Positions 8,840-18,275 of a stretch of 52,348 nucleotides of DNA are shown here, piece by piece (positions within the stretch are counted from its first letter, which is position 1; every line of letters starts with the position of its first letter). The notes under the pieces were generated by a model. That model made no database searches and was not told the DNA's origin. It was given only the letters and a program-made list of their open reading frames with translations. Both the position numbers and the translations under genes were made by a program. The stretch covers positions 1-52,348 of the forward strand of contig JANBQS010000030.1 in NCBI GenBank assembly GCA_027577415.1. The letters run 5' to 3'. This DNA comes from Coemansia sp. RSA 922 (lineage: Eukaryota; Kickxellomycota; Kickxellomycetes; Kickxellales; Kickxellaceae).

Positions 8840-10546
8840 CTACTTGGAGACTGGCAAATTGTTTCTCCATCCGCCAAACAGCAAGCGCCGCAAACGAGGT
8901 GCATGCTTTTTATAAGCCGCTGTGTCGATGGTCTTTTCCAGTAGTTTCGCAAACTTTTCACGCTCGTAGTCTACTGCAGCAGCATAGTCAAAGTTGGGAC
9001 ATGCCAACGCCAGCAGCAAAAAGGGTTTCACCTTGTCCTTCATACGTCGTGAAAAGTCACACCCAAAATGCCAGCACCGGAACCGCGTACCCATTGGCGA
9101 ATAGTTAGAGGTCACATATGTGACGACATTGCGGGCAGTGACGCCATCGGGCATTGGGTCAAGCGTTGGAACCGCGGCATGAATATCCGAGAGTAGTGGA
9201 AGAGACTGTATCAACGTCATGGCGTCCCAGATTGACAGGCTCATGCCCGGCAGGTCCAGGACTTGGAGGCTAGTGTGCTTGCTAAACAGCGAGAGCAATG
9301 GTGGAGGCAATTGGTTTACGCACCATTCAGAAATTTTTCTTACAGCTGCATCGGGCGCAATATCCATCATAAACCGTATTATTTCTGGGTCGTCGGTGTA
9401 GTTCACTGGCATCATGCTTGGATGCAGCTTCAAAATGACGCACTGTAATTTCGGATGGCTAGTCGCCGTAAATGTGTTGCTATGGGGAAGCGTTATTGCT
9501 AGTTCGCGGGTCATAGTCAGCTGTAGAAACTCGAGAGTAGCTGCGTTGCCTCTAAACAATACCAGGTCGTCGCCGAATGGGTACTCGTTAACACAGACCA
9601 GACGCCGAAGGCTAGGGAACGGTACTGCACCATCAAATATGTATCGTTGTGGCGTTCTTGTATCATATCCCCGATATACCTCCAGCGTCTCTAAACGCGG
9701 GTACTCGACATAGCTACCGTCAGCATCTTGGATAATGCCGGAGATATTGACGCAACGATATGCGACGTGCAAGTATTGCAGAGTAGGCGCGTTCTGACGT
9801 ATCAGCTGCACGGTCTGCTCGCCACCAAGTTCAAATGTACTGGCAAGATACGTCAGATTGCGAATGGCATCCGCATTCAGGAAATGGAAAGCTCTGCCAA
9901 AGCCATATGAAATATCAATCCGAGACGTAATCTGAACGAGCTGTGTGGTTAAACTGCCGAAATAGTGATAGGTCACATCTACACGCTCCATCGGATCAGG
10001 GCCACCCGACATCTTGACCATATTGAGCCTGGGCGCCAGTTGCCGAATCCGTCGTACAAACGCGCTAATGTTAGCCTCGATATCCTGAGACGCAGTTACA
10101 TTCTCCTCGTTATCCCGAGTGCTAACAAAGGTTACTTTGAGCGTACGGGCCAGCGGAAACGAACAGTTGTTATACGAAATTTGAGATAGTGCTGCTAGGG
10201 CATTTCCAGAGTACACTTTCCATGGGTCTACCGACATCGTTATCTCTTTAGTCATAAGGCGAAATGGACCATTGAGTCGTTTCTGGCAGCGAGTACACGG
10301 GATTGTACACTCAAATATTGTGTCCTTGTCGAAACACAGACCGTAGCGCGTAAAAAAGCGCGAGAGAACAACAGTGCGAAAGATACGACACACCCAGAGC
10401 AAGGGCATTTGAAAAATGTGATATTTCTCAAAGAGCATGGCCGGATTGGCAATGTTAAACGTCTGACGAGTGTTGATGGCGACATGGTCAACTATCCTCT
10501 CGACAGCATGAAGTGGAAGGGTTTGTAGCGGCGACAGAGAAGGCAT
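8840..10546 (-). CDS. F-box-like / LRR-like protein, right copy
   Basis: 568 residues, ATG at 10546. It is a close copy of the gene at 3617-5302, in opposite orientation. Motifs are the same: LPLHAVERIVDHVAI start, MPLLWVCRIFRTVV helix, CTRCQ, Leu-rich segments, RFRCWHF near the end. The C-terminus diverges after RRLL and ends FGGWRNNLPVSK, marking the inner edge of the duplication. In a 67-bp stretch compared by hand (9839-9905 against 4256-4322), all five differences were synonymous, which suggests both copies are under protein-level constraint. An SCF-adaptor function is inferred from the F-box-like start only. Confidence 0.8.
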   Translation of the reverse strand: MPSLSPLQTLPLHAVERIVDHVAINTRQTFNIANPAMLFEKYHIFQMPLLWVCRIFRTVVLSRFFTRYGLCFDKDTIFECTIPCTRCQKRLNGPFRLMTKEITMSVDPWKVYSGNALAALSQISYNNCSFPLARTLKVTFVSTRDNEENVTASQDIEANISAFVRRIRQLAPRLNMVKMSGGPDPMERVDVTYHYFGSLTTQLVQITSRIDISYGFGRAFHFLNADAIRNLTYLASTFELGGEQTVQLIRQNAPTLQYLHVAYRCVNISGIIQDADGSYVEYPRLETLEVYRGYDTRTPQRYIFDGAVPFPSLRRLVCVNEYPFGDDLVLFRGNAATLEFLQLTMTRELAITLPHSNTFTATSHPKLQCVILKLHPSMMPVNYTDDPEIIRFMMDIAPDAAVRKISEWCVNQLPPPLLSLFSKHTSLQVLDLPGMSLSIWDAMTLIQSLPLLSDIHAAVPTLDPMPDGVTARNVVTYVTSNYSPMGTRFRCWHFGCDFSRRMKDKVKPFLLLALACPNFDYAAAVDYEREKFAKLLEKTIDTAAYKKHAPRLRRLLFGGWRNNLPVSK

Positions 10547-11415
10547 TTGGCGTTGTTAAGGCGATAATGACAATCAAGCTCAAAAACAAATACTAGGGAG
10601 ATGAAAGACAGGTGAAAAAAGTAAAGGAGCATCCGCAGCAATTTGGCCCAGAATTGGCCACGGCCGGGAACATCCTGTCTTGTGCTTTGCCGTTACGGGA
10701 ATCGTCTTTGTGTGGTACTGGCAAATGGATTACGACAGGACAAACAGCATAGAGATTTACATACTGTTGCAGATGATTGTCGGATGATGGCAGAAGCGGT
10801 TTGCAATTCCATAGTAATCGTGAGTAGCCAAAAAGTTTTTAGTGCACCTGTGTGCCATATTTGAGCCCTTGGGTACTCTTGTACCTGGCCGTTTAGCCAT
10901 GTATGCGGAGGCAATTGGACTTGCTCTAAGCATTGGTCCAAGGGCGCCTGTGCAAAATGTTGAAGGGAAACCATTGAGCGGTAAACTACTATCAGCACTC
11001 TCATTACCTGGAGACCGCTTATCTATTCACTTTTCGTTACTAAGAGAAGCAAAATTATCCCTTTCGAAAGCTCTTTCCTTGCTCAATTCGCTGGCACTTT
11101 TATCGGATCTATACGCACCACTCCCGAATATCGGAACAATGCTCGATGCCGTTACTGAGGCTGAGTTTCCCACCTACGTGGTGTCTATCTATGCTACTGT
11201 GGGTGAACGATTCAGGTGTTGGTATTCTAGGAATTACACGTACTATGCCGCCAGATATCAGATCTCCAACACACAGCTTTGCCTACGAAAGGTTACTTTA
11301 ACCAGGCGTATACTTTAACCAGGTGTATACTCCTGCCCGAAACGCTTGGCCCGCTGGGAGTCGGAGGGGATGTAGATTATCTTTATTTAGAATACTATTT
11401 TCACGTTTGTTATTA
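8880..11415. repeat. Right arm of the large inverted duplication
   Basis: Reverse complement of 2769-5285. One local difference is a 17-bp tandem copy near 11300 (TATACTTTAACCAGG-like, twice) where the left arm has one. The outer edge is about 27 bp before the first visible codon of the proteasome gene. Confidence 0.9.
10842..11318 (+). pseudogene. Truncated F-box-like/LRR-like family relict, right copy
   Basis: 158-codon frame beginning at a GTG; the first ATG is about 20 codons in. It is the inverted counterpart of 2767-3321 and reads the same way through LSIGPRAPVQN, LPNIGTMLDAVTEAEF and ERFRCWYSRNY. The end differs because of the local 17-bp duplication near 11300. It reads toward the proteasome gene and covers the place where that gene's promoter and first exon would be expected. 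Confidence 0.6.
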
Positions 11416-11442
11416 TTACATAAACATCCCGCTAAACTTTAG

Positions 11443-12132
11443 CGCCTCATAAATGCTGTTTCATTCGATAGCAGGCCAATTGTCACGGGTACCTCGGTGA
11501 TTGCGTTCAAGTACAAGGACGACATCATGATGGCAGCAGATTGTCTGGCGTCGTATGGCAGCTTGGCGCGGTTCCGTAATGAGAAGCGCTTGATGGCTGT
11601 TGGCGAGACCACTCTGCTTGGCGTTTCGGGTGGCATGTCTGACTTCCAGCACATGCAGCACACGCTGGAGAGCCTTTTGACGCAAGCGTACGATATGGAT
11701 GATGGCCAAAAGTTGGGCACAAAGTCGGCGTACAAGTGCATTAGCAATATCATGTACAACAGGCGCACAAAGTTCGACCCGCTGTGGAACTCCTACGTCA
11801 TGGGCGGCTTGGATAATGGACAAAAGGTGCTGGGCTACGTTGATCTCTACGGCAAGACGTACCAGTCGGCGACTATTGCTACGGGCTTTGGTGGACACTT
11901 GGCGCAACCGATCTTGCGCAGGCGTTTAGAGGGCCGCGAGGACGAACTGAGCGAGGAGGAAGCTGTGCATATTCTTAACGAGTGTATGAGGGTCTTGTTT
12001 TATCGCGATGCCAGGTCCTTGAATAAGCTGAGGAGGGCCAAGGTCACCGCTCAGGGCGTTGAGATCTCGGAGCCGTATATGCTGGAGACTAACTGGGGCT
12101 TTGCCGAGAGCATTACCGGCTATGGCTCATAA
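11443..12132 (+). CDS. PRE4: 20S proteasome subunit beta-7 (PSMB4/Pre4), 5' exon not found
   Basis: The frame from 11443 reads RLINAVSFDSRPIVTGTSVI, then a full proteasome beta fold: AADCLASYGSLARF, GVSGGMSDFQHM, NPLW-like DPLWNSYVMGG, YRDARS, and the conserved C-terminus NWGFAESITGYGS. The order and the inactive-type TGTSV N-terminus match beta-7 (yeast Pre4, human PSMB4), a structural subunit of the 20S core. The exon starts after GCTAAACTTTAG (11431-11442), a good branch point plus 3' splice site. The frame is closed by a TAG just before that. No ATG-bearing first exon fits in the nearby right arm of the inverted repeat. Starting at the internal ATG 11497 would remove the processing region, so that is unlikely. 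Confidence 0.88.
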   Translation, partial: RLINAVSFDSRPIVTGTSVIAFKYKDDIMMAADCLASYGSLARFRNEKRLMAVGETTLLGVSGGMSDFQHMQHTLESLLTQAYDMDDGQKLGTKSAYKCISNIMYNRRTKFDPLWNSYVMGGLDNGQKVLGYVDLYGKTYQSATIATGFGGHLAQPILRRRLEGREDELSEEEAVHILNECMRVLFYRDARSLNKLRRAKVTAQGVEISEPYMLETNWGFAESITGYGS

Positions 12133-12868
12133 GCACTTGTTACTCGTACTAGCCATGGACTACTATATCTCGATGCTCTTCTTTTATATCTTTTTATTGA
12201 ACTTTGTTATCCTCAATGATAGCTGAATCCAAGCAAACAGTCGGAGTGGGTTTCATTGCACAGGCCAATTTTCTTGATCTGGTCAAGCGACCTCGATCAC
12301 TCGAAGCACTATCAAAGGCTACAGGCATTTCCTGCGATGCACAAAGAAAAAACTTTGTGCGCTTTAGCTTATCTTCAACTTTTTTTTCAAAATATATTAA
12401 TTCATTGCTACAAGTGCAGCGCAGAGGTTGTTGGCCTCGTTTAGTACCACTAGTTATATGGTATGGTTATGTTAATGAAAGTAACCACTTTTGCTAATGA
12501 GAACTAAAAATGGAAAAGGAGAAGAAAAAAAATGCTATTGATAATGATGATAATGATGCTGCCATGGCTCGACAACTAACAACGCGCCGGGATCTGTTAT
12601 TGGCGAAACGAAGAGGCGCCGCTCTTCTTGAAGAATCATTGCCAGTCCATTCTGCTTTCGGGCGGCGATCAAAACTTATGAATGAAGTCATAATCAGGTT
12701 TGGAGCACGAGACTGGCCTGGCGTCGGTAGCTGGGGTGTCATTGGTATTCACGCTTGGGGGAGGAGGCTCAAGGGAACTAGTAGCCAAGTCGGAGGGGTC
12801 AGTCGGAATGGGAGAGTGAACTGGCTTTATTGCTTAATTAATAAATACCAAACAAATCCCCTAGTGGG
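12133..12868. other. Intergenic between PRE4 and a disrupted locus
   Basis: AT-rich 3' flank. A plus-strand ATG at 12510 opens a Lys/Asp-rich frame (MEKEKKKNAIDNDDNDAA) of 161 codons that runs into the opposite-strand gene. I cannot tell whether it is real. Nothing else is visible. Confidence 0.4.
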
Positions 12869-14121
12869 TCAATTTGGGTCAGTCGGAGTGGGGTCAAAGT
12901 TCAGTCTCATATTTCCAACTAAGCTGGCTATAGCGTTGCCCTCGGGAAATGGCAGTTCGGGAGCTGGAATGATCAAAAGGGTGTCGAAGTCATAGTCCTC
13001 GCTAGCTTCCATACCCAGTTCTTCCCTCATCTTTTTAATTAAGCTGCCTAAAACGTTGCCTTTGGGAAATGGCAGTTCGGGAGCTGGGATGACTGAAAGG
13101 GTATCAGAGTCGTCGCTGTTGGTACCAGAATGCCGTGTGGAGGGTGAACCCCGGTTTGGGAAGGAGCTGCCGGCTGAATTGGGGGAGGTATCAGAGTCGC
13201 CGTCAGAGCCATCGTCCTCTTCCGAGTCGGGTTTATTGCATGCTCTGAAGCCAGCGAACGAGCTGGATCTCATATCCGAGTCAATTTTGGCGACTTCCTG
13301 TGAGACACCTCGAATGATGCAACCAGAGCCAAGGTTATTGAACATGCCAATGCCAAGGCCTCTCATGAGCGACGCCTCGTCTGAGCCTACATGCTGGGTG
13401 GTGCGTGAACCACGGTTTAAGGTCGACAACGGATTGAAGCGCGAGTTTTGATTGGAACAAGAGCTACGCGAAGTCGATTTTGATCCAGAAACCGAGCTGG
13501 ACTTGCTGGCATTGGCAGAATTGGTGCGTCCCGGGATAAAAATCGCCGCCTGGCGGATGCCGGTCACTGACTTTGGGTCAATATCAAAGTCGTAATCATA
13601 TGGATCTTCGAAGTAGGTAGCTGAAGCGGAGCTGGTACCTATGCTAGTGCCATTGTCTGAGTCGGATCCAGCACCTGCTGGTTGGACTATTGCTCAGCGC
13701 CAGCAAGAGGCTGATGCTCTTCATTGCCAGTGCTTCCTGGGACGTCAATGCCATCACCACTGTTGTCTACCCAGATCCGACGCTTCTTGTTGTACACCCG
13801 GATCCGACGCCTCTTGATGGGCCTACTATGACCTGACTCGAACGGACACAGGCGCTTTGTTCCTATAATGCTGACAGGCCACGTGATAGCCGCTGCACTC
13901 GTGGTGGCGGGGAACGGCGAATTAGTCATAGCTCTGGTAGTTGGCCCGGCGACCAGTGTATCTGGTGTGTCATTTGTGTCAACGGGCCTCGAGGCCAACC
14001 GGGGTCTTGCGTGTGGCGGTCCAATGGCCCCTGGCTTTTCCTCACTGCGGGGTCACTTAAGGGTATTCGCCAGTGCTGGGTTGGCTGAGATTGTTGGCAT
14101 TTTTCTGTCACAAGCGTGCAT
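12869..14121 (-). pseudogene. Ser-rich protein with internal IPAPELPFP repeats, apparently disrupted
   Basis: I do not recognise the product. From ATG 14121 the frame reads MHACDRKMPTISANPALA, meets a TGA at 14055-14053, then continues open in the same frame through a basic RRRIRVYNKKRRIWVDN patch to a TAG at 13687. A second frame then carries an acidic EDPYDYDFDIDP segment, a Ser-rich centre and two 33-residue repeats containing IPAPELPFPKGN and IPAPELPFPEGN, ending at 12869. The downstream frame has no ATG of its own for about 75 codons. A 71-nt candidate intron (GTGATGG...CAATAG, near 13689-13760) would join the two frames, but the TGA remains. Either this is a decaying gene or an unusual one with two interruptions. 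Confidence 0.4.
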
Positions 14122-15211
14122 GGTATGAAAAATGAAGGTAAGTGCAATGCGAAAGGTAAGTGAAGAGAAAATATGACAAGAGTGAGGGGAGAGGCAAGCA
14201 GGTCTTTTTATGTACTCTGTTTGAATTTGAATTGTGGCGTATCGCTGCCAGCGAGGACATGCTGGGCAACGCGCTTTTGCAAATCATTACGGTTGGGGTA
14301 TGGCCACCTGGATCCGGGAAAAGGGGATGGACCAATTGCGAATTACCTTGCTTGGGGTAGATAAGGGCGGCATGGAGAACAATGTATCCCCTTGAGTGTA
14401 TATGACGACGGGGTGTGATGACCTAATCAGGTACACAAAGTGACGGTTGCTCCTGTTTTTTTTCTCTGAGATATCGTTTGCCATTGTCATCGCCGATAAG
14501 GCCCAATGAAGGTAAAAATAAAATATATTGTTGATACGAAACAATTCATTGTTTCTTTTTCACTAGTGTGCCAAAAAGCCCAGAGACGTGGTGAATTAGT
14601 AGTTTGATGACTAGAAAATGTCGATTTTATATATCTCCTTTAATATGCAAATGACTCGGATTTGCTCTAACTCGGTAGCGATCTACATATCTCTGGGAAC
14701 CAATCCCCAACAGCGTGATTGGCCTTGCGGTCGATTTCAATTTTTTTATTCTCTGTTTTTCGCACATGTCGGGAGCCAAGGCTGCTGAGTGTCTGTCGAT
14801 AATGAAGAAACGCCAGTGCGCCCAGAGGAGACAACAGCACAAAAATGGATCATGTAAGCGATTTGTGGACACTGTACTTGTTGGTGACTGGAGTCCTGGT
14901 ATTTAGAGGCGTGCAGCTGTGGTTGATGGCCTAGTGAAACCGATACGAAAGCAAAGCGTGTAATCAGCCGTATAAAAGCTAGGCTTTTTTAGTCACTTCC
15001 AATAGAAGCAGAAGTGCACATGAGAAAATAATAGAGAGCGCTTGCCTTGTAATCAGCGTTTATTATTAGAGAGCGCCTGTACACTTGTTTGCAAACAGTT
15101 GTATGCTCAGGTGAGAAAGGTGGCGCATCTTCCTCCATTAAGCCAAGCTTTTTTTTAACCGCAGAGTACACAGAGCAGACAGGCGCCGTCACATAGCAGC
15201 CGTATGTGACG
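14122..15211. other. Intergenic
   Basis: Short frames only, none with recognisable protein character. No tRNA-like or repeat structure noticed. Confidence 0.5.
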
Positions 15212-16113
15212 TCACAGGAGACATTGGTAGACTGGAATCATCACAGTACTTTCATTAGTATTTATATGTTTGTACCTCTCAGCACTAGGCTGGTAATCGG
15301 GGAGATTCTTCTCTTGGTTTAGAATTTTATTGTTAAACATTTTATAATCTACTCTTGTAACAGCAAGACTGAGCAGCTTGATGAAGAGAGATTGACCCAA
15401 GTCACGGACCAAGACAGAAGCCGGTGTAATATATCTCGCGTAGTGACGGCAAAGCTTCTGATAAAAGCTCGCTAAGTTCCTCGTGGTTCTCAGGACTGTA
15501 GCTCATCTTCGAAGACTTGTCAATGGTGCCGGAACTGTCAACCGTGTTGAATAGCAACCGCTCGACCCTGTGTCATGGGGATTCGTTCTGTCCTTCGCCA
15601 GTTAATACCTGCAAAAGGCCAGGTAATAGTCGTATCTCAATCTGCACTTCGCAAACACTGTCGATTTCGTCCATATAACGAATCTGTTGAATGTAGGACA
15701 GCACCTATATGGCGCCATTTTGGATTGTCATTATAGCTAGGCCCGTCAACATTAAAAAATGCCACTCAATAGAATAACTCCTTGGTGACCAAGCAACACT
15801 GGTGGCTGACGCCTACTAGCTCCTTTAATCTAAGCACGCGGCGAAACTCTATGGTCCTCACACTCTCACCTAGACGGGCCTCCTCCAAGTGGGCAAATAC
15901 TAGTCATAATATAATAATTGAAAGGATCGCTGCCTTGCTTTGAGCGGCATATAGTTGCTGCCGCTTCTGTTGCCGCTGCCGCCGCTCCCGACGCAGCTTG
16001 CTAGCTGAGGTCAACGTTGTTGAAGATAAAAAGAAATAAAATCTAAATTTGGTGGTTGAAACTATTTGAATAAAGAGAAAAGATGGAAAAAGTTGCATTG
16101 TTTTAGTCAGCAA
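15212..16113 (-). pseudogene. Decayed protein-coding relict
   Basis: Minus-strand text reads like protein across several stops and one frame change. An upstream basic segment (RRERRQRQQKRQQLYAAQ) is followed by TGA, then HLEEARLGESVRTIEFRR, another TGA, then FNVDGPSYNDNPKWRHIGAV. After a frameshift near 15715 come YIQQIRYMDEIDSVCEVQ, a TGA at 15575-15573, and YSPENHEELSELLSEALPSL. The last piece resembles helical repeats of the F-box-like family, but I could not align it securely with the intact copies. A further frame change may lead into GQSLFIKLLSLAVTRV, down to 15212. No intact gene remains. Confidence 0.5.
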
Positions 16114-16521
16114 AATATCTCACAACTTGAGCTGTAAACGCGCCCAGAAAATGCAGGAGAAATGAAATGCACGAAATGTATGAATCCAAAGATCAATAGA
16201 TCAGATTCGATCAGATCAACATACAGTGAGAAAGTAGGCCCTAATCCCAGATGAAGAGCAACAACAATGTTGTTGGTAACTAGTGCAAGTCATTCAACTT
16301 TTGCGCTAACCCGTGGATAAGAACCGAGTCAAAAAAGCGATTTAAACAATGTATATTGGCTCAACGCGCTACTGTACTTACTAGATCTATTTTTACACAG
16401 GCAGTAATTCCTAATTAAAGTGCAACCTAGGAACAATCCATTGTTTTGTGTTTACAATAGTTGACATGCTAAAGAAATAATAGAGTATTTGCGTTGAAGC
16501 AACCAATCCGCGACAAAATGC
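16114..16521. other. Upstream region of tyrosinase 2
   Basis: AT-rich, with several GATC-containing short repeats near 16190-16215 (GATCAATAGATCAGATTCGATCAGATC). It probably carries regulatory sites for the downstream gene; none is identified. Confidence 0.4.
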
Positions 16522-16529
16522 TATAAAAG
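16522..16529 (+). promoter_or_regulatory. TATA box of tyrosinase 2
   Basis: TATAAAAG 66 bp before the ATG at 16595. This distance rules out the in-frame upstream start at 16535, which would lie at or before the transcription start. Confidence 0.7.
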
Positions 16530-16594
16530 GACCCGTGTATTTGTTAGCGACATTTATCTTTCACTATTATTTCCTACTTGAACCATTACGAAAT

Positions 16595-17785
16595 ATGCGC
16601 CAAGCGACTCTGTTTTCAATTATATCTATCAGTGCGCTGTCGATTAGCGCATGGGCAGCCGGCGTTGCTCAGTGCACATCAATTGCCGAGCGCAAGGAAA
16701 TCCTCGACTTGTCTCCGGAAGAGTGGATTGTGTTGCAAAGCACGGTCGCGCTACTAAGGCGCGATGGCTGGTTCCAGTGGTACTCATACATCCACGACAC
16801 CTCATTCAACAGCATTCACGGTACATCGCATTTTTTCCCGTTTCACCGGCGGTTCATCCGAGACTTTGAGATGATCGGACAGAGATACAACCCGCGGTTC
16901 GCAGTACCCTATTGGAACGAGTTCAAGGACTACCGCAACCCAGCGCTCTCCCCCATATTGAGTACCTCATACTTTGGAGGCAACGGACGCGCGACTGACG
17001 GTTGTGTCAGCGACGGCCTGCAGGCAGGCTGGACAATGACATACCCCAATAGTCACTGTTTGGCGAGGACATTCAATGGTGGTGCGCAGATCCAGGCATG
17101 GTACACATCAGAGTACACGAGCTCAGTGATGCAGCGCGATACCACAATGGCCAAATTCCGACCAGATATCGAGTACACCGTACATGGAGCGGCACACATC
17201 GGGTTGGGCGGCGATATGTCGACTCGAACCAGCACCAACGACATGGTGTTCATGGTACACCATGCCTTTATTGACCACATTTGGGCATCGTGGCAGAGTC
17301 AGGGCTACCAGATGACAATGGATGGGCCAGGCGCACCAGGAGAACCTGATGTGACACTTGCATCGCTGCTTCCTTATTACCAGGAGCCCGTCGAGTCGGT
17401 GATGACGCTTGGGTGGGGTCTGATGTGCTACGGGTACGCAGCGCCAGTGCGTTCAGCGCCTAGAACTACAACGAGGCGGCGCCGTGGCTTGACTATGGCG
17501 TTTGGTGACGTGGCCGCCGACTTGGCTAGGACGCTGCCCGTGCACTTGCTGCAAAAGTGGTTTCCGGGCGTCAACGCCTCTGCGCCGAGGCTTGGCGCCA
17601 CGCGCATAGCTCATGGGGCCAAGGGGCTGGCAAAAAACGGCGGTGGCATGCCTCTGCCCATGGACGTGCCTGCGGAGTGGGTCGACATGCATGGCTACGA
17701 CAAGCACGAGGTGAGGCGGGTGGTTGAAGAGGCGCGCGACTTTGTAAACGATATGAACGAGGCTGGATATGCGCCACTGTACTAG
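16595..17785 (+). CDS. Secreted tyrosinase (type 3 copper oxidase), copy 2
   Basis: 396 residues from ATG 16595, chosen because it follows the TATA box by 66 bp and starts a good signal peptide (MRQATLFSIISISALSISAW). CuA: IHDTSF then IHGTSHFFPFHRRF. CuB: VHGAAHIGLGGD and MVHHAFIDHIWASW. In the last motif the usual D-R-x-W is D-H-I-W, a small departure. The C-terminus ends in Y-A-P-L-Y, like the Y-V-S-P-Y of copy 1, and the two are full-length paralogues. Expected role: extracellular phenol oxidation. A basic TTRRRRG stretch after the catalytic domain could mark a processing site, which is inference. Confidence 0.92.
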   Translation: MRQATLFSIISISALSISAWAAGVAQCTSIAERKEILDLSPEEWIVLQSTVALLRRDGWFQWYSYIHDTSFNSIHGTSHFFPFHRRFIRDFEMIGQRYNPRFAVPYWNEFKDYRNPALSPILSTSYFGGNGRATDGCVSDGLQAGWTMTYPNSHCLARTFNGGAQIQAWYTSEYTSSVMQRDTTMAKFRPDIEYTVHGAAHIGLGGDMSTRTSTNDMVFMVHHAFIDHIWASWQSQGYQMTMDGPGAPGEPDVTLASLLPYYQEPVESVMTLGWGLMCYGYAAPVRSAPRTTTRRRRGLTMAFGDVAADLARTLPVHLLQKWFPGVNASAPRLGATRIAHGAKGLAKNGGGMPLPMDVPAEWVDMHGYDKHEVRRVVEEARDFVNDMNEAGYAPLY

Positions 17786-18275
17786 GTCTTTTTTTTTTCG
17801 ATGGATCCTGCGCATACTCGTTCCCAAAAAATTTTTGACCACGCCTCTGTTATGTGCATAAACGACATTTGCTGTCATTGTTTACTCTAGATTTTTTTTA
17901 CCCGCGCATTGGTATGCACTCTGTCGAACTAAAGTCCCGGCCTACCGCCACCGCCTTTTGAATGCAGCTCAATGTGTGGGGTGATGGGGGGGAAAAGATG
18001 AGCCTGTTGTTGCACGCGCTAAGGATGACCAAAAGAAAAAATCCTTTCCAGCTAAAGACCTCCTCGCCTGACTCTTTCTTTTTTTTACTGCGATTTCTTC
18101 CTTTTGCTTCTTAACTATCCTTAATTCATATTCATATTTTTTTGTTCTTCCATAAATCGACGTACTTTGTCAATTACCTCTCTCTGTTCCTCTTGACCGA
18201 CAGTTCAGACGTTTTTTTCTTATTTATTTCTACTTTCTTATTTGTGCATTTATTGCGGTGGTTCAAATTGTCGAA
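17786..18275. other. Intergenic, pyrimidine-rich leader
   Basis: 3' flank of the tyrosinase, then a strongly CT-rich tract (18050-18250) typical of a housekeeping promoter or leader for the next gene. No gene seen. Confidence 0.5.

Noticed and set aside
12510..12995. Plus-strand Lys/Asp-rich frame from ATG 12510
   Set aside because: Runs into the opposite-strand repeat-containing gene, has no domain and no promoter signal; kept only as a note in the gap entry.
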